Origin: Bordetella genomosp. 11
Lineage (GTDB): Bacteria > Pseudomonadota > Gammaproteobacteria > Burkholderiales > Burkholderiaceae_B
Direction: 5' to 3'
Assembly: GCF_002261215.1 (NCBI RefSeq)
Contig: NZ_NEVS01000004.1
Location: 2,976,001-3,040,000 of the forward strand
Length of the DNA stretch: 64,000 nt
Below, piece by piece: positions 1-9,052 of this stretch. Every line of letters begins with the position of its first letter. The first letter of the stretch is position 1. Made by a program: the position numbers and the translations under genes. The notes beneath the pieces are model-generated. The model searched no databases. It was not told where the DNA came from and was given only the letters and a program-made list of their open reading frames with translations.

Positions 1-1
1 C

Positions 2-1267
2 GCGCACATCAAGCTGCCCGCCGCGGAAAAACGCCGCCGCATCGTCGCCGCCCTGGCCGATGTGGGGCTGCCCGATCCGGAACTGCTGATGGACGCCTAT
101 CCCTTCCGGCTGTCCGGCGGACAACGGCAACGCGTCATGATCGCCTGCGCCCTGGCGCTGGAGCCGCGGCTGCTGATCGCCGACGAGCCGACCACGGCGC
201 TGGACGTGACCACGCAGGCGCAGATCCTAGCGTTGATGCGCGAGCTGCAGCGGCGCCGGGGCACCGCCCTGCTTTTCATCACCCACGATTTCGGGGTGGT
301 CGCGGAGATCGCCGACCACGTCGTGGTCATGCAGACCGGGAATGTGGTGGAAGCCGGCCCCGCGGCCCAAGTGCTGTCGCACCCCCGCCAGCCCTACACG
401 CGGCAGCTGATCGCCGCCATCCCGCACGGCACGCCGCGCCCCGCCGAGACGCCGGATTCGCTGCATGTCCTTCAGGTACAAGGGCTATGCAAAACCTATG
501 CGACGGCAGGCAGCCTGTTTCGCCGCGGCCGAGAGGTGCAGGCCGCCAGCGACGTCAGCTTCACGCTGCGCCGTGGGCAGACCCTGGGACTGGTGGGAGA
601 GTCCGGCTCCGGCAAATCCACGGTGGGACGCTGCATCGTCGGCCTGCAGCCGTTCGATGGCGGGCGCATCCTGTTCAAAGGCCAGAACCTGCTTTCCGGG
701 CCGCGTTTCCAGGAACAATCCCAGGGCCGCATCCAGATGGTGTTCCAGGATCCCTATGCGTCCTTGAACCCTCGCCATCGCATCGGCGCGGCCATCGCCG
801 CCGGGCCCATCGCCCAAGGCACCCCGAAAAAGCAGGCCATGGCAAAGGCCATCGAACTGCTGCGCCTGGTCGGACTGGGGCCGGAGGCCGCCGATCGCTA
901 TCCGCATGAATTCTCCGGCGGGCAGCGCCAGCGTATCGGCATCGCGCGCGCCCTGGCCATGGAGCCGGAACTGCTGGTCGCCGACGAACCGGTTTCCGCG
1001 CTGGACGTTTCCGTCCAGGCCCAGGTCCTGGAACTGTTCGCCCGCGTGCGCGAGCAGTTCAAGCTGGCCATGGTGTTCATCACCCACGATCTGCGCGTGG
1101 CCGGCGAAATGTGCGATCACATCGCCGTCATGCAGCGCGGGCGAATCGTCGAATACGGCGCCACCGCCGAAGTGCTGCGCGACCCGCAACATGCGTATAC
1201 GCGCACGTTGATCGATGCCGTGCCCAGGCTGGCGCGCATCGAAGATGCGCAGGCCCGGATGGCGTAA
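2..1267 (+). CDS. Dual-ATPase ABC transporter ATP-binding protein (oligopeptide/nickel type), 5' truncated
   Basis: The frame is open from the left edge, so the gene is cut and its start lies outside the window. The visible 421 residues hold the end of one nucleotide-binding domain and all of a second. In the first, LSGGQ is at about 37-41 and the Walker B LLIADEP follows; its Walker A is missing because of the cut. In the second, Walker [10 protein letters not shown] is at 199-207, the signature FSGGQRQR at about 304 and Walker [10 protein letters not shown] follows. Fused DppD-DppF/GsiA-like ATPases of this kind energise import of peptides, glutathione or similar solutes at the inner membrane. 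The permease and binding-protein genes should lie to the left. The next gene starts 18 bp downstream, so co-transcription is likely. Confidence 0.93.
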   Translation, partial: AHIKLPAAEKRRRIVAALADVGLPDPELLMDAYPFRLSGGQRQRVMIACALALEPRLLIADEPTTALDVTTQAQILALMRELQRRRGTALLFITHDFGVVAEIADHVVVMQTGNVVEAGPAAQVLSHPRQPYTRQLIAAIPHGTPRPAETPDSLHVLQVQGLCKTYATAGSLFRRGREVQAASDVSFTLRRGQTLGLVGESGSGKSTVGRCIVGLQPFDGGRILFKGQNLLSGPRFQEQSQGRIQMVFQDPYASLNPRHRIGAAIAAGPIAQGTPKKQAMAKAIELLRLVGLGPEAADRYPHEFSGGQRQRIGIARALAMEPELLVADEPVSALDVSVQAQVLELFARVREQFKLAMVFITHDLRVAGEMCDHIAVMQRGRIVEYGATAEVLRDPQHAYTRTLIDAVPRLARIEDAQARMA

Positions 1268-1285
1268 AGGAAAGACGGAACGACG

Positions 1286-2299
1286 ATGACCGATATCCCG
1301 ATGAACGACGCGGACATGGCAGCCTTGGGCGCCGACGCGCCCGCCGCCGCATTCGAGGGCCGGCGCCCGCGCGTTGCCTTGCTTAGCACACAGCTCGATA
1401 TGGCATATCTGCTGCCGGCCTTCGCCGAGCTGTTTCCCGAGGCCGAAGTATGTGTGCAGGCTGCGCTGGGCGACCTGCGGACGATCGACGCGGCGGTGTG
1501 CTGGATGCCGCCGCGCGGCCTGCTGGCCCGCATGCCCGGGCTGAAGCTGATACAGTCCATCGCCGCCGGCATCGATCACATCACCGGCGACCCCGCGCTG
1601 CCCCCGGTGCCCTTGTGCCGCATGGTCGATACCGACCTGGCGGCGAGCATGGCGGCCTACGTGTGCTGGGCGGTGACGCACCGGCAACGCCACATGCAGG
1701 ACTATGTGGCCTCGGCCGCGGCGCACGTGTGGCAGGAGCAGCCCGTGGAACCGCCCGGCGCCCACCGCGTGGGCATCGCCGGCCTGGGCGCCCTGGGGAC
1801 ACGCTGCGCGCTTGCCTTGCATGCCATCGGCTACCGCGTCAGCGGCTGGAGCCGCACCGCCAAGTCCGGGCTGCCTGGCGACATCGCGCTATTCCACGGC
1901 GAGTCACAGCGCGCGGCCTTCCTGGCCGACTGCGACACCCTGGTCTGCCTGTTGCCTTACACGCCGGAAACCCACGGCATCCTGGACGCGGAATCCTTCG
2001 CGCGCTTGCCCCGGGGCGCCCACCTGATCAACGTAGGCCGTGGCGCCCACGTGGTGGAAGGCGACCTGCTGCGCGCCCTGGACGACGGTCAACTGGGCTA
2101 CGCCACACTGGACACCTTCACGGAGGAACCGCTGCCGGCGGACCATCCCTACTGGACGCATCCCCGGGTATTGGTCACGCCGCACATCGCCTCGCGCACG
2201 CCCGCGCGTGCGATCGCGCGCCTGACCAGGATCAACCTGGCGCGGGTCCTGCAGGGCAATGCCGCCATGGTGGCCGTCGACCCGGCCCGGGGTTACTGA
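1286..2299 (+). CDS. D-2-hydroxyacid dehydrogenase, GhrA-like (glyoxylate/hydroxypyruvate reductase family)
   Basis: A 337-residue cytoplasmic NAD(P)-dependent 2-hydroxyacid dehydrogenase. The Rossmann motif GIAGLGALG lies mid-protein. The family's catalytic triad is visible: Arg252 in INVGRG, Glu281 in TEEPLP and His300 in TPHIAS. Family members reduce glyoxylate, hydroxypyruvate or other 2-keto acids; the substrate cannot be read from sequence. The N-terminal 25 residues are rich in Ala and Asp and look like a variable extension. The gene sits 18 bp after the ABC ATPase and ends just before the start of a DMT permease, suggesting one unit for importing and reducing an organic acid. The ATG is preceded by a purine-rich AAGGAAAG. 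Confidence 0.9.
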   Translation: MTDIPMNDADMAALGADAPAAAFEGRRPRVALLSTQLDMAYLLPAFAELFPEAEVCVQAALGDLRTIDAAVCWMPPRGLLARMPGLKLIQSIAAGIDHITGDPALPPVPLCRMVDTDLAASMAAYVCWAVTHRQRHMQDYVASAAAHVWQEQPVEPPGAHRVGIAGLGALGTRCALALHAIGYRVSGWSRTAKSGLPGDIALFHGESQRAAFLADCDTLVCLLPYTPETHGILDAESFARLPRGAHLINVGRGAHVVEGDLLRALDDGQLGYATLDTFTEEPLPADHPYWTHPRVLVTPHIASRTPARAIARLTRINLARVLQGNAAMVAVDPARGY

Positions 2300-2300
2300 G

Positions 2301-3314
2301 ATGAAAGCTCCCGCGGCCGCCGCCACCGTTGCCGATGGACCCACCACCTCCGTGCGCAACGGGATTGCGCTGTTTCTCGCCGCCTTGTGCGCCTTCGCCA
2401 CCTACGATGCTTTTTGCAAGCAGATGCTGGCGACCTATTCGTCGCCCTTCATGAATCTGACGCGCTACATCGCGGTCAGCACGATCGCCCTGCTCTGGCT
2501 GGCGCGAGACGCGCGCCACGGCCTGCCATGGCGCGTGTGGCGCGCGCCGCATCGCCGATTGCTGCTGGCGCGCAGCGTGGCGCTGGCCGCCGTGGCGACT
2601 GCCTTCATGACGGCCCTGACCATCATGCCGCTGGCCGAGGCGACGGCGATCTATTTCACCTCGCCCCTGATCATGGTGGCGCTCTCGCCGTGGCTGCTGG
2701 GCGAGCGGGTCGGTCCCATGCAATGGAGCGCCGTCATCGCCGGCTTCGCGGGCATGCTGCTTATCGTGCGGCCTGGCGGCGACCTGCCGTGGGCGGGGAC
2801 CGTGCTGATGGCCATCGCCGCGGTGTGCTATGCGTTCTTCCAGCTGTTGACGCGCCGGCTCTCGGGCCTGGTGCCCGCGCCGGTGCAATACGCCTACATG
2901 GCCCTGGCCTGCCTGGTCATCACCGGCACGCCCGCCTTCTTTGTCCTGCCCTCTCCATGGCCCGAATGGCCGCAGCTTCTGCTGCTGCTCGCCGGCGGCG
3001 CGTGCAGCGGCCTGGCCCAGCTGCTATTGCTGGCCGCCTTCCGCCGCGTTCAGGCGTCCGTCCTTGCCCCCTTGAACTATATCCAGCTGATGCTGGCCGT
3101 CCTGATCAGCGCCTTCTGGTTCGACAGGCCGCCCGACGCCGTCGCAATGGCCGGCATCGCGCTCATCATAGGCAGCGGCGCATGGCTGGCGCTGCCCCGG
3201 GCGCGGCCTGCGGCCGACGGTGGCGGCAGCGGCGTGGCAATATGCGAACAAGCAGCCGCCCGTCGCGATCCGCCCCCCGGCGTACCCCACAGCGGCAAGT
3301 CCACGGCCCCATAA
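2301..3314 (+). CDS. DMT-superfamily (EamA) permease
   Basis: An integral membrane protein of 337 residues with about ten hydrophobic segments arranged as two EamA halves, for example NGIALFLAALCAFATYDAFCKQ at the N-terminus and VLAPLNYIQLMLAVLISAFWF in the second half. The ATG at 2301 follows the previous stop by one base and gives a short cytosolic N-terminus; an in-frame upstream start at 2259 would overlap the dehydrogenase. DMT carriers export or import small metabolites. The last 35 residues form a hydrophilic tail. Substrate unknown; coupling with the 2-hydroxyacid dehydrogenase suggests an organic acid or amino acid. Confidence 0.88.
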   Translation: MKAPAAAATVADGPTTSVRNGIALFLAALCAFATYDAFCKQMLATYSSPFMNLTRYIAVSTIALLWLARDARHGLPWRVWRAPHRRLLLARSVALAAVATAFMTALTIMPLAEATAIYFTSPLIMVALSPWLLGERVGPMQWSAVIAGFAGMLLIVRPGGDLPWAGTVLMAIAAVCYAFFQLLTRRLSGLVPAPVQYAYMALACLVITGTPAFFVLPSPWPEWPQLLLLLAGGACSGLAQLLLLAAFRRVQASVLAPLNYIQLMLAVLISAFWFDRPPDAVAMAGIALIIGSGAWLALPRARPAADGGGSGVAICEQAAARRDPPPGVPHSGKSTAP

Positions 3315-3317
3315 ATA

Positions 3318-4064
3318 ATGAACACAACCACGACGCAGGACGACGTTGGGGGCTTCGCCTCCATTTCGAGCACCGATCTGGTGGCCGAGGTCGAAGCCCA
3401 GTTGATACACGCGATCGCCGAAGGCCGCCTGCCGCCGGGCGGCCGCATCGTCGAGGCCGATCTGGCGCGCCGCATGGGCATCAGCCGCGCGCCCGTGCGG
3501 GAAGCCGCGCGCCGCCTGGAGCGCCAGGGCATTGTCGTCGCCCGCCCTCGCCACGGGTTCACGGTGCGGACCATCACCGCCAGCGAGATCGACGACCTGT
3601 ACCAGGTACGCCTGCATATGGAGCTGCAAGCGGTCGAGCTCGCCTGCAGGAACGCCGACGATGCGGGCATGCAGCGCTTGCAGGCGGCACTGGCGCGCAT
3701 GGTGGCCGGGGCCGCCACGACACCCCAGACGCAGCGGGTGATGCGCGACCTGGAGTTCCATACCTTGATCTGCGAGCTCTCGGGCAACGGCTACCTGCTG
3801 CGCCTGTTCATGAATATGCGCACGGAGCTGCGCATGATCATGGCGCTGATCGAGCTGGCCTACCAGGATCCGCAGCGCGTCGCCGAAACGCACCAGCCCA
3901 TCGTTGACTGCCTGCGCAGGCGCGATGTGGACGCGGCATCGGCGGCGATGCGCCTGCATCTGGAAGACGCGCGGCTGCACGTGCGCGCGCTTTACCAGGA
4001 AAAGCATGGCGTCGGAGAGCAGCCGCCGGCCTGCTCCGCCGTCGACACGAGGACAGCGGCGTAA
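3318..4064 (+). CDS. GntR-family transcriptional regulator (FCD domain)
   Basis: A 248-residue regulator. The N-terminal winged helix includes LARRMGISRAPVREAARRLERQGIV, the classic FadR/GntR recognition helix region at about residues 45-75. The C-terminal all-helical FCD ligand domain runs from about 90 to 230, with the metal- and acid-binding His pattern expected for the family. It begins three bases after the DMT permease stop, so it is probably the last gene of the ABC/dehydrogenase/permease operon and regulates it in response to a carboxylate. The C-terminal 20 residues are low complexity. Confidence 0.92.
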   Translation: MNTTTTQDDVGGFASISSTDLVAEVEAQLIHAIAEGRLPPGGRIVEADLARRMGISRAPVREAARRLERQGIVVARPRHGFTVRTITASEIDDLYQVRLHMELQAVELACRNADDAGMQRLQAALARMVAGAATTPQTQRVMRDLEFHTLICELSGNGYLLRLFMNMRTELRMIMALIELAYQDPQRVAETHQPIVDCLRRRDVDAASAAMRLHLEDARLHVRALYQEKHGVGEQPPACSAVDTRTAA

Positions 4065-4089
4065 CGCCGCGGCATAAGGACGCACGGAC

Positions 4090-5109
4090 ATGAAAGCCTT
4101 TTTCCACGAAGACCAGAAACTCCATCACCCACGCACGTATTTTTCGCGCGGCAAGATGCGCGACCCGCAGGAAATTCCTTCGCGTCTGGACGGCTTGGTG
4201 CAAGCCTCCCGCAAGCTGGGCTTCGATGTGCGGGCACCGGCCGACCATGGGGCCGGCGCCATTGCCGCCGTCCACTCGCTGGACTACCTGCGCTTCCTGC
4301 AATCCGCGCACGAGCAATGGAAGCGCATGCCGGAGGACTGGGGCGAGGAAGTCATGTCGACTATTTTCGTGCGCGAGCGCAATCCGCTGCGCGGCGTGCT
4401 CGCCCAGGCCGGGCGCTACCTGGCCGACGGCAGCTGCCCGGTGGGCGAACACACCTGGCATTCCGCCTATTGGTCCGCGCAAGGCGCCATTGCCGGGGCA
4501 CAGGCCTTGATCGCGGGGGATAGGCACGCCTACGCCATTTGCCGGCCGCCCGGCCACCATGCGCGGCGCGACGGCGCGGGCGGCTTCTGCTACCTGAACA
4601 ACGCCGCCATCGCCGCGCAACAGCTGACCGCGAAGTACCCCAAGGTGGCGATCCTGGATACCGACATGCACCATGGCCAGGGCATCCAGGAGATCTTCTA
4701 CACCCGCAGCGACGTGCTCTATGTATCCATCCACGGCGATCCGCACAACTTCTATCCCGCCGTCGCGGGCTTCGAGGACGAACGCGGCGAGGGCGAGGGC
4801 TACGGCTACAACATCAACCTGCCCATGCCGCATGGATCGGCCGAAGGGGTATTCTTCGACCGCCTCGCGCAGGCCCTGCGCGCGATTACCCTCTTCCAAC
4901 CCGACGCGCTGGTACTGGCGCTGGGCTTCGACATCTTCGAAAAAGACCCGCAAGCGAAAGTCGCCGTCAGCGAGCGCGGCTTCGAGCGCCTGGGGCGGGA
5001 AGTCGGGGCGCTGAAGCTGCCGACGCTGGTCGTGCAGGAAGGTGGGTATTACATCGAAGGGCTGGAATCGAACGCGACGCGGTTCTTCGGCGGGCTGACC
5101 GGTGCGTGA
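4090..5109 (+). CDS. Histone deacetylase-family amidohydrolase (acetylpolyamine amidohydrolase-like)
   Basis: A 339-residue class II-type deacetylase. Catalytic His pair PPGHH is at 156-157. The zinc site is DTDMHHG with Asp192 and His194 as predicted ligands, and Asp281 in GFDIF is the third. A GGYY motif near the C-terminus supplies the transition-state Tyr. Bacterial members hydrolyse N-acetylpolyamines or other acetylamides in the cytoplasm. The sequence HHPRTYFSRGKMRDPQEIPSR near the start matches the acetylpolyamine-deacetylase branch. It starts 25 bp after the GntR gene, so it may belong to the same operon; that suggests an acetylated amine as substrate. Confidence 0.9.
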   Translation: MKAFFHEDQKLHHPRTYFSRGKMRDPQEIPSRLDGLVQASRKLGFDVRAPADHGAGAIAAVHSLDYLRFLQSAHEQWKRMPEDWGEEVMSTIFVRERNPLRGVLAQAGRYLADGSCPVGEHTWHSAYWSAQGAIAGAQALIAGDRHAYAICRPPGHHARRDGAGGFCYLNNAAIAAQQLTAKYPKVAILDTDMHHGQGIQEIFYTRSDVLYVSIHGDPHNFYPAVAGFEDERGEGEGYGYNINLPMPHGSAEGVFFDRLAQALRAITLFQPDALVLALGFDIFEKDPQAKVAVSERGFERLGREVGALKLPTLVVQEGGYYIEGLESNATRFFGGLTGA

Positions 5110-5187
5110 CACACGCCCGGCGACGCGTCGACGGCCTCCCGGCATGGCGATTGCAGTGCGCTCCGCGTCCCCCACCGGAGAACCGCC

Positions 5188-6126
5188 ATGGCCCTTAAAC
5201 TCAAGCCCGTCGCCGAACAAGTCATCGTCATAACGGGGGCCTCCAGCGGCATCGGGCTGGCGACCGCCATGCTGGCCGCCCATCAGGGCGCCCGCGTCGT
5301 AATGGCCGCGCGCAGCCGCAGTACGCTGGAACACGTTGCGGCCGAACTCGTCCGCGACGGCTTCGATGCCATCGCCGTGGAGGCGGACGTATCGGTACGG
5401 GACGATATGGACCGGGTAGCCCGCGTGGCCATGGAGCGGTACGGCCACGTCGATACCTGGGTCAATAATGCGGGGCTCTCCATCTTCGGACGCCTCGACG
5501 AGACCCCGGAAGAAGATGCCCAGCGGCTTTTCCAGGTCAACTTCTGGGGCGTGGTGCATGGATCGCTCGCCGCGCTGCCCCTGCTCAAGGCCCATGGCGG
5601 CGCGCTCATCAATGTGGGAAGCGAGGTCTCGGATGCCTCCGTGCCGCTGCAGGGCATGTATTCCGCCAGCAAGCACGCCGTGAAAGGTTTTACTGATGCA
5701 TTGCGTATCGAGCTGGAAGCCGACAAGGCGCCGGTATCCGTCACGCTCATCCAGCCCACGGCGGTCGATACGCCTTTTCCCGAACATGCGGCCAACTATA
5801 TGGACCAGGCCGCCAAGCTGCCGTCGCCCATGATTCCCGCGGAAAAAGTCGCGGCGGCCATCCTCGAGGCCGCGGCGGATCCCGATCGCGAAGTGAAGGT
5901 CGGCGCACTGTCGGTGATCAACACCACCATGTTCAAGCTGTTGCCCGGACTGGCGGACAGGATGGCGAAAAAGCAGATGGGACGGCAGCAGCGCAACGCG
6001 CCATCCCATCCGCACCAGGGGACGCTGTACGCGCCCGGAGAATGCGGCGAAACCGCCGGCTTCGGCAACAGCAACCCGGCGGATCCCGATGACGCCATGC
6101 GGCGCAACACGCGCCCGTCGGCATAG
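5188..6126 (+). CDS. SDR-family oxidoreductase
   Basis: A 312-residue short-chain dehydrogenase. The coenzyme motif TGASSGIG is at about 15-22, NNAG follows, and the catalytic Tyr158-x3-Lys162 pair lies in YSASK. The C-terminal 50 residues (GRQQRNAPSHPHQGTLYAPG and onward) extend past the usual Rossmann domain. This resembles the long SDRs annotated near stress genes in proteobacteria; a related long SDR with a membrane tail occurs at 37212. The ATG at 5188 has GGAG six bases upstream. Substrate unknown. Confidence 0.88.
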   Translation: MALKLKPVAEQVIVITGASSGIGLATAMLAAHQGARVVMAARSRSTLEHVAAELVRDGFDAIAVEADVSVRDDMDRVARVAMERYGHVDTWVNNAGLSIFGRLDETPEEDAQRLFQVNFWGVVHGSLAALPLLKAHGGALINVGSEVSDASVPLQGMYSASKHAVKGFTDALRIELEADKAPVSVTLIQPTAVDTPFPEHAANYMDQAAKLPSPMIPAEKVAAAILEAAADPDREVKVGALSVINTTMFKLLPGLADRMAKKQMGRQQRNAPSHPHQGTLYAPGECGETAGFGNSNPADPDDAMRRNTRPSA

Positions 6127-6213
6127 GGCTGCCGCGACCCGCGCGTCACGCGCATGCCATCATGCATGCGGGCCCGACCACCCACGCGGTGCAGTCGTCC
6201 GCGAAGGATCACC

Positions 6214-7101
6214 ATGCCCGATCACCAAGATGCCGGCGGCCACTCTCCTCACCTTTCGACGGACGAGCAAGGCCAGGCGGCCCAGCATTCCACGCCGCCG
6301 GCCTTGGTCATCCATGAGGTCGTCCGCGAGGAAGGCGAAGCCGCGCTGCAGCGCCCGGTCGGCGCACTGGCCTGGTCGGCCCTGGCCGCCGGCCTGTCCA
6401 TGGGCTTCTCATTCCTGGTCCAGGCCGTTCTCGCGGCCGGCATGCCGGATACGTCGTGGCGGCATCTGGTCGCAGGCCTGGGCTACTGCACCGGCTTCGT
6501 GATCGTCATCCTGGGGCGGCAGCAGCTCTTCACCGAAAGCACCCTGACGGTGGTCCTGCCCGTACTGATGCATCGCGATGCGCGCACCCTGCTCGCCGCC
6601 CTGCGCCTATGGACGGTCGTACTGGCGGTGAACGTGGCGGGAACGATCGCATTCGCCGCGCTGCTGCTCGTGCCGGGCGTGTTTCAGGCGGAAGTCGTGC
6701 ACAGCCTGGGAACGCTGGCCATGCAGGCCATGCCGGATGCATTCTGGCCCACCGTGCTGCGGGCCGTATTCGCCGGCTGGCTGATCGCATTGATGGTATG
6801 GCTGCTGCCGAGCGCCCGCGCGGCACGCCTGCTTACCATCCTGTTCATCAGCTACATCGTGGGGATCAGCCATCTGTCGCACATCATCGCCGGATCGGTA
6901 GAGGCCGCCTATGCGGTATTCACGCACCAGGCGTCGGCAAGCGACTTCCTTGTCCGCTTCTTCGCCCCTACGCTGTTGGGCAACATCATCGGCGGGGTGT
7001 CGCTGGTGGCGATGATCAATCACGCCGCGGTGGCCTCGGAGATGGACGATCGCGACGGGGAAAATGGCGACGGCAAAGGCCTCGCCGGCAAGCGAACCTG
7101 A
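6214..7101 (+). CDS. Formate/nitrite transporter (FNT) family channel
   Basis: A 295-residue membrane protein with six hydrophobic segments after a hydrophilic N-terminus of about 55 residues. The sequences GALAWSALAAGLSMGFSF and FLVRFFAPTLLGNIIGGVSLVAMINHAA fit the FNT fold (pentameric channel for formate, nitrite or related monovalent anions). The start at 6214 is chosen because an AAGGAT element sits a few bases upstream; an in-frame codon at 6154 would add 20 Arg/Pro-rich residues that look non-coding. It lies 87 bp after the SDR on the same strand. It may be a YfdC-like member rather than FocA or NirC. Confidence 0.85.
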   Translation: MPDHQDAGGHSPHLSTDEQGQAAQHSTPPALVIHEVVREEGEAALQRPVGALAWSALAAGLSMGFSFLVQAVLAAGMPDTSWRHLVAGLGYCTGFVIVILGRQQLFTESTLTVVLPVLMHRDARTLLAALRLWTVVLAVNVAGTIAFAALLLVPGVFQAEVVHSLGTLAMQAMPDAFWPTVLRAVFAGWLIALMVWLLPSARAARLLTILFISYIVGISHLSHIIAGSVEAAYAVFTHQASASDFLVRFFAPTLLGNIIGGVSLVAMINHAAVASEMDDRDGENGDGKGLAGKRT

Positions 7102-7114
7102 CAGTCTTCGCGCG

Positions 7115-7138
7115 ATCGGCACCGGCCGGCCTGCCGAT
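7115..7138. terminator. Possible bidirectional hairpin between convergent genes
   Basis: ATCGGCA and TGCCGAT form a 7-bp stem around a GC-rich 10-base loop, midway between the convergent FNT and XRE genes. No T-run follows on either strand, so Rho-independent function is uncertain. Confidence 0.3.
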
Positions 7139-7151
7139 GGCCCCGGCCCCG

Positions 7152-7997
7152 CTATACGCCTTTCGGCGCCGGACTTATCAGCGATTCGATACGCCGGGCG
7201 TCCTGCGGCGTCGCGGGGTTGTAGACGACCATGCCAAGATCGGGCCTGCCATCCACGGCAAAGGCGGAATACTCGAAACTCAACGGCCCCAACACGGGAT
7301 GACGGATATGCTTGACCGCCTCGCCATGCGCGCCCTGAACGTCGTTGGCGTCCCACATTGCCTTGAACTCCGGACTGAGCAGGCAGAGTTCCTTGACCAG
7401 GGGCTCTACTTCCGCCGCCGCGCCCGCCCGGGCCGCGTCCACCCTGAAAGCCCCCACCACGAAGCGCGCCACGCTTTCCCAGTCGTACTGCAACGCGCGT
7501 GCGCGCGGGTCCAGGAAGACGATCCTCAGGATGTTGCGCTGGCGCGGCGGTAGCGCGCCGTAATCGGTCAGCATGACGGTCGCCGCGCGATTCCACGCGA
7601 CGACATCCCAGGTGGCCGTCCTGACCAGCGCGGGGACCGGGTCCAGGGCATCGAGCACGCGCTGCAGCCGCGGGCTGACGCCCTCTTCCTTGCGATAGCG
7701 CACGTCAGGCGGATGCCCCAGGCCAAGCAGGAAAAGATGCTCGCGCTCGACGTCCGTCAGCATCAAGGCGCCGGCAATGCGGTCGAGCACCTCCGCGGAT
7801 GGCGCGCCGCCCCGCCCTTGTTCCAGCCACGTGTACCACGTGGGGCTGATATTGGCCCGGTGGGCGACCTCTTCGCGACGCAGCCCCGGCGTGCGCCGCC
7901 GGCCGCCGGAAAAGCCGAACGCCGCCGCGTCCAGCTTCTCGCGCCGGTCCCGCAGGTACTTGCCGAGTCGGTTGACGTCCGTGTCGATGGCAGCCAT
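7152..7997 (-). CDS. XRE-family regulator with MmyB-like ligand domain
   Basis: A 281-residue protein. The N-terminal helix-turn-helix spans about residues 10-70 (RRTPGLRREEVAHRANISPTWYTWLEQGRGG, the hallmark of this subfamily). A C-terminal PAS-like MmyB ligand-binding domain follows (about 105-275), with motifs PVLGPLSFEYSAFAV and GMVVYNP. Streptomyces homologues bind fatty acids; members in proteobacteria usually regulate an adjacent divergent SDR. Here an SDR gene starts 92 bp away on the other strand and the gap holds two direct repeats (8012-8044). Confidence 0.93.
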   Translation of the reverse strand: MAAIDTDVNRLGKYLRDRREKLDAAAFGFSGGRRRTPGLRREEVAHRANISPTWYTWLEQGRGGAPSAEVLDRIAGALMLTDVEREHLFLLGLGHPPDVRYRKEEGVSPRLQRVLDALDPVPALVRTATWDVVAWNRAATVMLTDYGALPPRQRNILRIVFLDPRARALQYDWESVARFVVGAFRVDAARAGAAAEVEPLVKELCLLSPEFKAMWDANDVQGAHGEAVKHIRHPVLGPLSFEYSAFAVDGRPDLGMVVYNPATPQDARRIESLISPAPKGV

Positions 7998-8011
7998 GCT
8001 GTTAAACGTTA

Positions 8012-8044
8012 TACCCTGATAACCACACTACTTTACCAGGATAA
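8012..8044. promoter_or_regulatory. Paired direct repeats, candidate operator of the XRE regulator
   Basis: TACCCTGATAA (8012-8022) and TACCAGGATAA (8034-8044) match at 9 of 11 positions and start exactly 22 bp apart, about two helical turns. They fill the gap between the divergent XRE and SDR genes. Spacing on one DNA face and the location suggest cooperative binding by a regulator dimer, most simply the XRE protein itself. Confidence 0.45.
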
Positions 8045-8089
8045 AAGATCGGCGCAGATTGTCTCCTCCCCATTTCGGAGACCCTCTCC

Positions 8090-8986
8090 ATGCGTATCTT
8101 CATTACCGGCGCCACCGGCTTCATCGGGACGGCGGTTGTCCGCGAACTGATCTCTTCCGGCCACCAGGTGACGGGCCTGTGCCGCTCCGAAGAAAAAGCC
8201 GGCTTGCTCGCCGCCGCCGGCGCCACCGTCCATCGCGGGTCGCTGGAAGATCCGGATAGCCTCGCGCAAGGCGCGGCCCGGGCCGATGGCGTCATCCACC
8301 TGGCCTTCAATCACGACTTTTCCAGGTTCAAGCAGAACTGCGAAGACGACAGGCGCACCATCCAGATTCTCGCCTCGGCGCTTGCCGGCACGGACAAGCC
8401 CTTGATCGTCACCTCGGGGATCGGAATCGCCAACCCGCCGCCGGGCCAGCTCGCCACGGAGGACAGCCCGGTCATAGCCTCCGCCGACATCCCACGCGCG
8501 GCTTCGGAAGAAGCCGCGGCCGATGCCCTCGCCCATGGGGCGAACGTGTCGGTGGTCCGGCTTCCGCAGGTGCACGACACGGCCCGGCAGGGACTCATTA
8601 CGTACATGGTTGCACTGGCGCGGGAAAAAGGCGTCCTGGCCTACATCAGGGAAGGCGGCAACCGCTGGTCGGCGGCGCACGTCACCGATGTCGCCCGGCT
8701 TTACCGGCTGGCGGTGGAACGCGCGGCCCCCGGCGCGAAATACCACGCGGTCGCCGAAGAAGGCGTACCGTTGCGTGAGATCGCCCACACCCTGGGACGG
8801 CGGCTGGGACTGCCGGTCCAATCCCTCGATCCCACCGAGGCCGCAGCGTATTTCGGCTGGCTGGCGATGTTCGCGCAGCACGACGTGCCGGCCTCCAGCG
8901 CGCTGACGCGCGCGGCATTGGGATGGCAGCCCAACGGCCCCGGCTTGCTCGCCGACCTTGAACGCTTGCAGGACAGCGCACACTGA
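8090..8986 (+). CDS. Extended/atypical SDR (NAD-dependent epimerase/dehydratase-like)
   Basis: A 298-residue Rossmann protein beginning MRIFITGATGFIGTAVV; GATGFIG at residues 8-14 is the extended-SDR NAD(P) motif. Later elements (IHLAFNH, VTSGIGIANPP, WSAAHVTDVARLYRLAVE) match the SDR_a4-type group often annotated as 3-beta-hydroxysteroid dehydrogenase-like. The active-site Tyr-x3-Lys is not in its standard form, so catalysis is uncertain. It is divergent from the MmyB-type regulator, the usual pairing for these genes. Confidence 0.88.
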   Translation: MRIFITGATGFIGTAVVRELISSGHQVTGLCRSEEKAGLLAAAGATVHRGSLEDPDSLAQGAARADGVIHLAFNHDFSRFKQNCEDDRRTIQILASALAGTDKPLIVTSGIGIANPPPGQLATEDSPVIASADIPRAASEEAAADALAHGANVSVVRLPQVHDTARQGLITYMVALAREKGVLAYIREGGNRWSAAHVTDVARLYRLAVERAAPGAKYHAVAEEGVPLREIAHTLGRRLGLPVQSLDPTEAAAYFGWLAMFAQHDVPASSALTRAALGWQPNGPGLLADLERLQDSAH

Positions 8987-9052
8987 TTTCCCATCGCGCG
9001 CAAACCTCCCGGCCGAACAGCGGGGCGGTCGGGCCTGGCGCGGCGGCGGGTT

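Noticed and set aside
3838..6015. Long open frame on the minus strand across the GntR, deacetylase and SDR genes
   Set aside because: It is antisense to three well-supported genes and lacks any protein family features; it is a by-product of high GC at third codon positions.
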